NCBI GenBank assembly: GCA_038239005.1
Contig: JBBSFE010000052.1
Coordinates: 1 to 39,580, forward strand
Direction of reading: 5' to 3'
DNA: 39,580 bases
Source of the DNA: DASXHD01 sp038239005
GTDB taxonomy: Bacteria > Myxococcota_A > Polyangia > Polyangiales > Polyangiaceae
This document shows, in pieces, positions 15,439 through 22,139 of this stretch. Numbering within the stretch: the first letter of the stretch is position 1; each line of letters starts with the position of its first letter. A program made the translations under genes and the position numbers. The notes beneath the pieces are model-generated. The model saw only the letters and a program-made list of their open reading frames with translations, was not told where the DNA came from and did no database searches.

Positions 15439-16724
15439 TCGTTTGCTCCGCCGCGCTCGGGCAGCGGCGGCGCCTTCGGAAGAGACGGACCTGCGAGACG
15501 CCGCACGACCTGAACCAAATCTACACCCGTGGCAGCACGAATTTGTTCAGTTGTTGCAATGGCTTTGCGTGCCATGTCTCCACCGTCGGATGATGACGGC
15601 AAGACCGTGAGCTTCTGGATGGAAATCTTCTGATTCGACCCGGCGATGTGGTGCGCGAGCGGCAACAATTTTTGGACGACGAGTACCTCCCGCGCGCTCG
15701 GCCCCGAGCGTTTCACTTGCTCGATGAGCGCATGGAGCGCGCTCGCTTGCGCCCTTCCCTGCTCGATGATCCGCGCGGCCGAGCCTCGCGCGTTTTCTTC
15801 CGCGGCCTTGCGCTGCGCTTCTGCGGGCTGAATCACCTCGGCGTCGAGCTTGCGCTGAACCTGGAGAACGCGCGCCTTCTGGCGATCGATGTCGGCGCGC
15901 ACGCGCGCGACCTCGGACGAAACCTGCCCTTGGGACTCGGCAATCATCGCAGTGCGCTTCGTGCGCGCATCAGCGATGCGCTTGGCGTACTGCTGGCGCG
16001 CGATCTCGAGGTCGGCGTCGATCTTCGCGACCTCGGCGCTCATCGTGTTGGTGGCTTTTTGGACGGCCGTGTCGGCTTGCGCCGATGCCTCGGCGATGGC
16101 CGCGTTCTGGCGCACGCCCGCGCCGCGGATGCGGCCGATCGAGTTCAAGTAGCCTGCGTCGTCGGAGACGTTCTGGATCTTGAGCGTGTCGAGCATGAGG
16201 CCCATGCGGTGCATGTCGTGCTCGGCTTCTTCGATGAGCGTCTGCGCGAAACGAATCTTGTCTTCGTTCACTTGCTCCGGCGTGAGCTGCGCGAGAACGC
16301 CGCGAAGGTTTCCTTCGAGCGTCTCTTTGGCGATGCGCATGATCTCGCCGCCCTGTTTTCCGAGGAATCGCTCGGCGGCGTTGTTGAGAAGCGGCTCGTC
16401 TCCGGCGATTTTCACGTTCGCGACGCCGACGACGTTGAGCGGGATCCCGCCCTTCGAATAGGCGTTCTGCACCATGACGTCGATCGTGAACATCGTGAGA
16501 TCGATGCGCGTCACTTGCTCGAGGAGCGGAACGCGCAAGCTTCGACCGCCGCGTAAAATCCGATAGCCGACGTCGCGATCGCCGATCAACCGGGGCCGGC
16601 CGCTGAAGACGAGCGCCTCGTTTGGCGCCGCTACATAAAGAAGCCGCCGCACGATGAGCGAGAGCGCGAAGAACACGACGACCGCCGCAACGAGCAAAAC
16701 GACGATCACGCCAAGCGGGTTCAT
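15435..16724 (-). CDS. Flotillin-like SPFH/Band 7 membrane protein (SPFH-1)
   Basis: The 429-residue protein starts at the ATG at 16724 (MNPLGVIVVLLVAAVVVFFAL), giving one N-terminal transmembrane helix, then an SPFH domain (A-P-N-E-A-L-V-F-S-G-R, G-Y-R-I-L-R-G-G-R, then M-V-Q-N-A-Y-S-K-G-G-I-P-L-N-V-V-G-V-A-N-V-K). A long Ala/Glu/Arg-rich coiled coil occupies about residues 200-330. The start codon itself is the outer edge of a 71-bp repeat unit, which also supplies the ribosome-binding sequence GAGGAAA. The stop overlaps the kinase start as GTGA. Flotillin-like proteins form large oligomers that organise membrane microdomains. Its closest relative in the window is SPFH-2 immediately upstream, suggesting an ancient duplication. 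Confidence 0.9.
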   Translation of the reverse strand: MNPLGVIVVLLVAAVVVFFALSLIVRRLLYVAAPNEALVFSGRPRLIGDRDVGYRILRGGRSLRVPLLEQVTRIDLTMFTIDVMVQNAYSKGGIPLNVVGVANVKIAGDEPLLNNAAERFLGKQGGEIMRIAKETLEGNLRGVLAQLTPEQVNEDKIRFAQTLIEEAEHDMHRMGLMLDTLKIQNVSDDAGYLNSIGRIRGAGVRQNAAIAEASAQADTAVQKATNTMSAEVAKIDADLEIARQQYAKRIADARTKRTAMIAESQGQVSSEVARVRADIDRQKARVLQVQRKLDAEVIQPAEAQRKAAEENARGSAARIIEQGRAQASALHALIEQVKRSGPSAREVLVVQKLLPLAHHIAGSNQKISIQKLTVLPSSSDGGDMARKAIATTEQIRAATGVDLVQVVRRLAGPSLPKAPPLPERGGANE

Positions 16725-16795
16725 ACGTTTCCTCGCTTTGCTCGGGCCGTATGGACATTCACTCGCCCCTGCGGGGCTCGCTTCGAACGTTTCAT
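16721..16795 (-). CDS. Mini-ORF in repeat unit 1 of array A (24 codons)
   Basis: The ATG at 16795 opens 24 codons and ends at a TGA (16721-16723) that overlaps the SPFH-1 ATG as ATGA. The peptide is basic (starts M-K-R-S-K-R-A-P-Q-G-R). Whether it is made as a functional peptide or only carries ribosomes to the next start is unknown; the conserved structure of the DNA suggests the latter. Confidence 0.35.
   Translation of the reverse strand: MKRSKRAPQGRVNVHTARAKRGNV
16722..16753 (-). promoter_or_regulatory. Predicted hairpin over the SPFH-1 ribosome-binding site and start
   Basis: In the transcript, CAUACG (16753-16748) can pair with CGUAUG (16727-16722), and the latter contains the SPFH-1 AUG. 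The 20-nt loop holds the purine-rich GAGGAAA. A second hairpin, GCCCC/GGGGC with loop GCA (16777-16765), lies just upstream. The equivalent stems in array B have different bases that still pair, which supports real structure. A role in translational control is inference. Confidence 0.5.
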
Positions 16796-16866
16796 ACGTT
16801 TCCTCGCTTTGCTCGGGCCGTATGGACATTCACTCGCCCCTGCGGGGCTCGCTTAGAAGGTTTCAT
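16792..16866 (-). CDS. Mini-ORF in repeat unit 2 of array A (24 codons)
   Basis: The ATG at 16866 overlaps the SPFH-2 stop as ATGA. It opens 24 codons (M-K-P-S-K-R-A-P-Q-G-R...) and ends at a TGA that overlaps the ATG of the next mini-ORF. The chain SPFH-2, mini-ORF, mini-ORF, SPFH-1 therefore has three successive ATGA overlaps. Confidence 0.35.
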   Translation of the reverse strand: MKPSKRAPQGRVNVHTARAKRGNV

Positions 16867-18173
16867 TTCCCACTCCCGCGCAGTGTATGGGGCGAATCTT
16901 CTGTGGGGGGTGCGGCGCCGGAGACGAGCTGGCGGATGTCGATGCCCATCGCGCGGCCGGTCTCTTCCAGCACGCGGCCGACGCTGAGCGAGAAGCCCGA
17001 CGCAACGGCCGCGATGCTCTCGGCGTCACCGCCGTCGACGATTTCGAGCTCCTTGATGCTGAGAGCGTTCACACGCGCCACGGCCGCAGCCACGATCACA
17101 TCGAGCTGCTGGAGCAAATAGATGTCTCGCGCTTGCGGGCCTGCAGCGGTCCATTCATCGACGAGCATGCGAAGCGCATCGGCCGTAGCTTTGCCGTTTT
17201 CGGCGACCGGTGCGGCGTCTCCACGCGCGCGCGCGGCCTGCGCGGTCGCGGCGGCCTCGGCGGGAAGGACGGTCTCGACTTGGAGTGCGAGCTTCGCGAG
17301 GTCGGCGCGCAAACCTTGGAGCTCTTGCTCGGCGGTCGCGCGCGCGGTTTCGGCCGCGACCTGCGCCTCGTTCTCGATGCCTTGCGCTTCCGACTCGAGC
17401 TTTGCGATCTCGGCGCGGAACCCGTTGCGCTTTTGGAGCACCATCGATTCGGCTTGTTGCTGCGCGCTCTCGGCACGCTGGCGCGCCTTCGCCTGCTCCT
17501 CGCGAACGCGCTGCTCGGCCTGGTTTTCCGCGTTTTGACCGTCGCGGAGCATCGATGCGATTTGCGCGCGCCCGAGGTTCTGGAGATATTTTTGCTCGTC
17601 GGAGACGTGTTGCACTTTCAGCACGTCGAGCTCGAGGCCGAGCTTGTCGAAATCGTCTTTCGCGTTCTTCACGAGCGAATCGGCGAACTTCAACCGATCT
17701 TGGTTCACCTCTTCGGGCGTGAGCTGGCTCAGCACCTCGCGGAGGACGCCTTCGAGCGTTTGCTTGGCGACGAGAACGATCTGACTCGGCGGCGCATTCA
17801 AGAAGCGCTCGACGGCTTGGTGAACGTGCTTTGGGTCCGTCGAGATCTTCACGTTCGCGATCGCGTGAACCGTGAGCGGGATGCCGCCGCGGCTGAACGC
17901 GTTTTGCACGTGCACTTCGACGCCATAGAGACGCACATCCATCATCGAAACTTGCTCGAGGAGCGGCCAGCGGAACCCGCGACCGCCGTGGAGCACTTTG
18001 AAGCCCACCGTCGACCCGTCGGCGAGGCGATGTTTGCGGCCGGAGAAGACGAGGATCTGACTCGGCGGACAGATGTTCAGGAACTTCGTCAGAATCAAGA
18101 CGAGGACGATGAGGCCGATGATGACGCCGCCGCCGATCAACAGCGCTTGCAGGAGATCAGTCGGGTCGAGCAT
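16863..18173 (-). CDS. Flotillin-like SPFH/Band 7 membrane protein (SPFH-2)
   Basis: The 436-residue protein has an N-terminal membrane helix (about residues 10-33), an SPFH domain (P-P-S-Q-I-L-V-F-S-G-R, G-F-K-V-L-H-G-G-R-G-F, V-H-V-Q-N-A-F-S-R-G-G-I-P-L-T-V), a long coiled coil rich in Ala/Glu/Gln (about 225-330), and a flotillin-like C-terminal oligomerisation region. It is clearly homologous to SPFH-1 over the whole length. It follows the NfeD gene by 12 bp. NfeD-SPFH pairs are a known arrangement in which the two proteins form a membrane complex with raft-like or protein quality-control roles. The stop overlaps the first repeat mini-ORF as ATGA. Confidence 0.9.
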   Translation of the reverse strand: MLDPTDLLQALLIGGGVIIGLIVLVLILTKFLNICPPSQILVFSGRKHRLADGSTVGFKVLHGGRGFRWPLLEQVSMMDVRLYGVEVHVQNAFSRGGIPLTVHAIANVKISTDPKHVHQAVERFLNAPPSQIVLVAKQTLEGVLREVLSQLTPEEVNQDRLKFADSLVKNAKDDFDKLGLELDVLKVQHVSDEQKYLQNLGRAQIASMLRDGQNAENQAEQRVREEQAKARQRAESAQQQAESMVLQKRNGFRAEIAKLESEAQGIENEAQVAAETARATAEQELQGLRADLAKLALQVETVLPAEAAATAQAARARGDAAPVAENGKATADALRMLVDEWTAAGPQARDIYLLQQLDVIVAAAVARVNALSIKELEIVDGGDAESIAAVASGFSLSVGRVLEETGRAMGIDIRQLVSGAAPPTEDSPHTLRGSGK

Positions 18174-18185
18174 GGCTCGACGCTA

Positions 18186-18719
18186 TCATGGGGCCAGCTC
18201 TTTCGGCGCGCGGCTCACGAGCACCTCGCCGTCATCGCATTCCTCGACGACGACCGCCTCATCTGCCTCGAGCGTCTCGGCGGACCGCGCAACGTAATCG
18301 ACGAAGCTTCCGCGGACGCTGACGCGCACCTTCCCGCGATTCTCGGTCGATGGCGGCACAATCACGCGTCCGATGTGGCCGACGACCTCGCGGTCGTTCG
18401 AGACGCTCGACGTGCCTTGACCTTGCAGACGTTTGACGACCGTCGCTGAGATGCCCCCCGCAAGCACGCCCGCAACGCCCGCGATGATGGCGCTCGCGAT
18501 GGGCCCGGCGAAGTTGAAGAACCTGAGCAGCGTGCCGACGAGACCGAACGCGAGAAACGTGAACGCCCAAAACCGAATGCTGGCGAGGAGCAAGAGCGGG
18601 CTGTCGTGCCCGCCCGCGTCGTGCCCGCCCGTATCGTGACCTGCGTCGTGCCCGCCAAGCAGTTGAATGGCAAGCGCGCCGATCCCGATGACGAGCGTTG
18701 TGAGGAACACGGCCATCAT
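18186..18719 (-). CDS. NfeD-like membrane protein with His/Asp-rich loop
   Basis: The 177-residue protein has an N-terminal helix, then a His/Asp-rich loop G-H-D-A-G-H-D-T-G-G-H-D-A-G-G-H-D (residues 23-39), then two membrane helices with Gly-rich packing (about 44-66 and 71-95). The C-terminus is an OB-fold-like soluble domain (G-H-I-G-R-V-I-V-P, then G-K-V-R-V-S-V-R-G) typical of NfeD/YqiJ proteins. These partner with SPFH proteins, and the gene stands first in an operon with two of them. The HD-rich loop is not part of the usual family and could bind divalent metal. An ATG at 18716 is an equally possible start. Confidence 0.82.
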   Translation of the reverse strand: MMAVFLTTLVIGIGALAIQLLGGHDAGHDTGGHDAGGHDSPLLLLASIRFWAFTFLAFGLVGTLLRFFNFAGPIASAIIAGVAGVLAGGISATVVKRLQGQGTSSVSNDREVVGHIGRVIVPPSTENRGKVRVSVRGSFVDYVARSAETLEADEAVVVEECDDGEVLVSRAPKELAP

Positions 18720-18751
18720 GTTGACGACCCGAGTCTAGCGCTTTTGGTCCC

Positions 18752-19750
18752 TCAGGGCGTTGCCCACTTACCTTTGAGATAAGCCTGGATTCCGGCTTGA
18801 TCGCTCGAGCTGAGCACGCCCTTCACCGCGATCATCTCGCCGATGTCGCCGTCGAGGCGCACGAGGTTGGCGTCGCCGTCGGCGCCGATTCGGATCGGCG
18901 TGCTGCTATTCGATACGTCGTGGCCCGTGGACGTCGAATTCACGACCGATGTCCCATCGACGTACAGATCCATCTTGCTGCTCTGGCGCCGGATCGAAAA
19001 CACGTGCGCCGCGAGCGTGTTGTACGCCGTCGATGTCGTGATCGAGTCCGTTCCGACCGAGCTCTGCGTGTTGAACCACATGCCAACGGTCGGATTGACG
19101 GAGCTCGACGGAAGGTTTCCGTAGAGGAGAACGCCGCTGACGCTGGAACTGCCGGAGAACGACGCCTTCGAGAAGAAGTTTCCGACGCCGAGGTTTTGGC
19201 CTTTGGTGATGTCGTTGTCGAAGTCGCCGACGATCGCGACGAAGAAATCGCCCGTGCCCCATTGCAAGCTCGTGTCGGAGTTGTCGTTGATCGTGAGCAT
19301 GTTCCCAGCGCCCGTGAGCGGCGACTGATCGAAGTGAATCGCGGGGAGCGCGTTGATGGCGGCAGCTTTCACGCTCGGGTTGCGCGCTTGGAAATTGTTG
19401 ATCAAACCCTTGGCGTCGTTGTGGTGGGTCGTCTGATCGCTCCACTGCGTCACCTTTTGCGGACCTGCATCCGGCGTGATGAGCGTGATGCTCTTCGCGA
19501 TGTCGGCCTCGAGCCACAAGACGAGACCGCTCACCGCCGACACGTCGAACTTTCCCGCGTCGACGACGGGCGAATCGGTGGGTGCGTCCGCCGGATTGCC
19601 GCCATCGGTCGCGCCGGTGTCGCCCGTGCCGGTGTCCTTCGTCGTTGCGTCGTTGCCGCCGCCTCCGTCGTCCCCGCCGTCCGGGATGGTTGCGTCACTG
19701 CCGCCGCACGCCACAACGAGCACCGCACCAAGCAGACCGATCGATTTCAT
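18752..19750 (-). CDS. Exported lipoprotein with LamG/concanavalin-like domain
   Basis: The 332-residue protein starts at the ATG at 19750, seven bases after a GGAGG ribosome-binding site. The signal peptide ends with the lipobox V-V-A-C at Cys15. A linker of about 45 residues rich in Gly, Asp and Thr follows, a pattern frequent in myxobacterial surface lipoproteins. The rest is a LamG-like beta-sandwich (G-L-V-L-W-L-E-A-D, V-T-Q-W-S-D-Q-T-T-H-H-N-D-A-K, then L-Y-V-D-G-T-S-V, and the closing I-G-E-M-I-A-V-K-G-V-L-S). Such domains bind carbohydrate or protein ligands at the surface; no catalytic motif is seen. The gene stands alone, with 32 bp to the NfeD start. Confidence 0.85.
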   Translation of the reverse strand: MKSIGLLGAVLVVACGGSDATIPDGGDDGGGGNDATTKDTGTGDTGATDGGNPADAPTDSPVVDAGKFDVSAVSGLVLWLEADIAKSITLITPDAGPQKVTQWSDQTTHHNDAKGLINNFQARNPSVKAAAINALPAIHFDQSPLTGAGNMLTINDNSDTSLQWGTGDFFVAIVGDFDNDITKGQNLGVGNFFSKASFSGSSSVSGVLLYGNLPSSSVNPTVGMWFNTQSSVGTDSITTSTAYNTLAAHVFSIRRQSSKMDLYVDGTSVVNSTSTGHDVSNSSTPIRIGADGDANLVRLDGDIGEMIAVKGVLSSSDQAGIQAYLKGKWATP

Positions 19751-19872
19751 GGGCAAGCCTCCGTAAGTGAAAAGCGACTCGTGTGGAGCAAGCCCGATGC
19801 CATCTCGGTAGACCTGCCGAATCGTGTTTTCTAGAGGCGCGCGGACACCAACTTCGTTGCGTGGCCCCGCAC

Positions 19873-21222
19873 TTATTGCGATGTAGGTGCGGTCCCGCGG
19901 AGAGCGATTGAGACTTCGAGCTCGCGCGCCTCGGCGGACTTGTCGCGGACGACTTCGAGGGCTTTGCTTGCGGCTTCGAGCGTGATGTCGCGTGCTTCGA
20001 CGATGAGTGACGCAACGCGCTCGACCTCGCCGCCGATGGCACCCGCTGCGAGCGCAACCGAGCGCGCGTGAAGCGCCATGTGTCCGCGTTGGATGCCGCA
20101 CGTTGCGAGCGCACGAAGCGCGGCTAGATTGGATGCAAGACCGACAGAGGCCGCGACGCATGCGAGGTCTTGTGCGTTCGTGACGCCGAGCAAGCGTAGC
20201 GAGAGGCGTGCCGCGGGATGAACCCGAAGCGTGCCGCCGACGGTGCCGAGCGCGAGCGGGATTTCGATCGCGCCCAGCAGCGTATCGCCGTCGCGCTTCC
20301 ATGTGGCGAGCGGAGAGTAGCGACCGCTCCGTGCGGCGAATGCGTGAGCGCCGGCTTCGACTGCGCGCCAATCGTTCCCCGTGGCGATGACCACCGCGTC
20401 GACGCCGTTCATGATGCCTTTGTTGTGCGTGGCCGCGCGGTAAGGATCGAGCTCGGCGAAGCGCGAGGCGTTGACGATGCCGTCGATCACTTCGGTGCCG
20501 GGCATCTCGTCAGTGGCGAGCACTTCGGCGGGAACGCGGCAGCGAACACGAACGCACCTGCGATCGCAGAGGTTCGACAAGATGCGAAGGCCGATGCGGC
20601 CGCCCGCGAGCTCGGCGAGATTCGGCGCGACGGCTTCCGCGAGACCGTTGACGAGATTGGCGCCCATGGCGTCGCGGCAGTCGACGAGAAAATGCACGAC
20701 GAGCATGGCGTCGGCGTCGTCGCCGATCGCGCGCACGTCCATCTCGCGTGTGCCACCGCCGCGTTCGATGAGCCCGGGAATCGCCGTATCTGCGAGCGCC
20801 ATCAGAGCGACTTGCGTCGCGCGAATGCGTGCAGCCGCGCCGGCGCGATCGGTGACGTGCGTGAGCTGGACCTGCGCCGTCATGAGAGGCGGGTCGACGT
20901 CTGCGGTGAAGCCGCCGCCTTCGCGGATCATGCGTGCGGCGTTCGACGCGGCCGCGACGACGCTTGGCTCTTCGACGACCATCGGCACGACATAGTCATG
21001 CGCATTGACGCGAACGTTCAGCGCGACGCCATAAGGCAGGCCATATGTTCCGATGACGTTCTCCACGAATTTGTCTGCCGTCTCTTCGTCGAGCCCGCCG
21101 CCTTCGAGTGCGCGGCCGATGTCGTGCGCGGCTTCGCCGGTGGCGTCGGCAACGAGCGAGCGGCGCTCTTCGACGCTGACTTTGTAAAACCCGGGGAGTC
21201 TCGACGTGCGTGCCATGGTCAT
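19873..21222 (-). CDS. mvaA: Hydroxymethylglutaryl-CoA reductase, class II
   Basis: The 449-residue enzyme aligns along its length with class II HMG-CoA reductases such as that of Pseudomonas mevalonii. It shows E-N-V-I-G-T-Y-G-L-P-Y-G-V-A, M-V-V-E-E-P-S-V-V-A-A-A-S-N-A-A with the catalytic Glu85, T-H-N-K-G-I-M-N-G with Lys268, A-T-G-N-D-W with Asp284, and Q-R-G-H-M-A-L-H with His381. The enzyme interconverts HMG-CoA and mevalonate. Although class II enzymes were first found in degradation, its place as last gene of a mevalonate operon argues for a biosynthetic role. The ATG at 21222 overlaps the upstream kinase stop as ATGA. Confidence 0.95.
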   Translation of the reverse strand: MTMARTSRLPGFYKVSVEERRSLVADATGEAAHDIGRALEGGGLDEETADKFVENVIGTYGLPYGVALNVRVNAHDYVVPMVVEEPSVVAAASNAARMIREGGGFTADVDPPLMTAQVQLTHVTDRAGAAARIRATQVALMALADTAIPGLIERGGGTREMDVRAIGDDADAMLVVHFLVDCRDAMGANLVNGLAEAVAPNLAELAGGRIGLRILSNLCDRRCVRVRCRVPAEVLATDEMPGTEVIDGIVNASRFAELDPYRAATHNKGIMNGVDAVVIATGNDWRAVEAGAHAFAARSGRYSPLATWKRDGDTLLGAIEIPLALGTVGGTLRVHPAARLSLRLLGVTNAQDLACVAASVGLASNLAALRALATCGIQRGHMALHARSVALAAGAIGGEVERVASLIVEARDITLEAASKALEVVRDKSAEARELEVSIALRGTAPTSQ

Positions 21223-22109
21223 GGTCCTTCGGTAATGCGAACGCCTCTCGTATCGATGCCGAGGCGGATCGGGGTCATACCCGAGCCGAGGGCTTTCTGG
21301 TTGAACGAAGCCGAGGCAGGCGTCGTACCGATGAAAACACCGACGTCGCCGCCGCCCGCGCCGGACGGGATGAACGCGGCACCCTCTTGCCGCGCGGCTT
21401 GACCGAGCTCGGCGAAGGCTCGCGTCATGATGGGCGCATCTGCGGCTGTTCCGAGGGCAGCGAGAGCCGCGCCGCTGGATGCGATCGCGTCGACGAAAGC
21501 GTGGGGATCTGCGGCGTCGATCGCGCGCGATGCGGCTTCGGCGGTCGTGGAGAGTGCATCCATGCAGGCGCGATGAGCTTTCGAGTCGCGCGCACGCAGG
21601 GCTTCGACACGCTCTCGAAGCGTGCTCGTTCGAGCCGAGGTGCCCGAGAAAAACGCGCTGACGACGATGCTCGGTGGAAGCGACACCGGCTGGGGTAGAG
21701 CGTCGCGGACGTAGCGTTGGACGCCACCGAACGTGCTCGCAGCAACGTCGACGCCGCTTCCGCCGCCTTGAACTTGTGCGTGCACCTCGCGCGCGCGGGC
21801 GAAGATCGCGCGCCGCACTGCGGGAGTGCCAACGTCCTCGCCGCGCTCGGCGGCGCGAAGTGCGAGCGCCGCAACGAGAGCAGCCGCGCTCGAACCGAGA
21901 CCGAGCTTGGTTCCTTCATGCTCGAGCTCGCGCGTGTCGATCGCGGGCGGGCGCGAGAGCGCGGCGCGCACTTCGGCGGTTGCGCCCCGTGCCTCGCCAT
22001 CGGCTGCGTATGCGAAACGATCCACCCCGCACACGATCGCCGGCGCGCCTTCGAGCACGGCCCAGGCACCGGCGAGGATCAACTTTCCGGGTGCAGCCGC
22101 GCGCATCAC
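21219..22109 (-). CDS. GHMP kinase, probable phosphomevalonate kinase
   Basis: The 296-residue protein has the GHMP kinase motifs: A-P-G-K-L-I-L-A-G-A-W-A-V-L-E-G-A-P at the N-terminus, the phosphate-binding loop K-L-G-L-G-S-S-A-A, G-G-G-S-G-V-D-V-A-A-S-T-F-G-G, and the C-terminal G-A-G-G-G-D-V. The G-S-G-V-D-V-A-A-S-T-F-G-G stretch resembles phosphomevalonate kinases more than mevalonate kinases. With mevalonate kinase and the decarboxylase alongside it, the role as phosphomevalonate kinase (mevalonate 5-phosphate to the diphosphate) completes the classical pathway. Gene order gives good support, but substrate assignment within the GHMP family is not certain from sequence alone. Confidence 0.82.
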   Translation of the reverse strand: MMRAAAPGKLILAGAWAVLEGAPAIVCGVDRFAYAADGEARGATAEVRAALSRPPAIDTRELEHEGTKLGLGSSAAALVAALALRAAERGEDVGTPAVRRAIFARAREVHAQVQGGGSGVDVAASTFGGVQRYVRDALPQPVSLPPSIVVSAFFSGTSARTSTLRERVEALRARDSKAHRACMDALSTTAEAASRAIDAADPHAFVDAIASSGAALAALGTAADAPIMTRAFAELGQAARQEGAAFIPSGAGGGDVGVFIGTTPASASFNQKALGSGMTPIRLGIDTRGVRITEGP

Positions 22110-22139
22110 TCAAAAGCCCAAATGAGCGACTCGATCGAT

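Larger units (their letters stand above)
16722..16866 (-). repeat. 71-bp tandem repeat array A, two units, between the SPFH genes
   Basis: Two near-identical 71-bp units occupy 16722-16792 and 16793-16863, followed by the CAT at 16864-16866 that begins the upstream junction. On the minus strand each unit begins with ATGAA and ends with GAGGAAACGT just before the next ATGAA. The units differ from each other only in a few bases near their ATG-proximal ends. The unit is about 80 percent identical (57 of 71) to the units of array B at 39408-39580. Deleting both units would leave an ordinary ATGA stop/start overlap between SPFH-2 and SPFH-1, which suggests precise insertion and tandem duplication at that junction. 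Confidence 0.95.

Noticed and set aside
16722..16866. CRISPR array
   Set aside because: Units are contiguous with no variable spacers, the period equals the repeat length, and no cas gene is in the window.
15648..18449. Plus-strand open frames of 300 to 520 codons opposite the SPFH genes
   Set aside because: The Ala/Glu/Arg coding strand leaves the complementary frame open; the peptides are Arg/Leu/Asp-rich with no family likeness.
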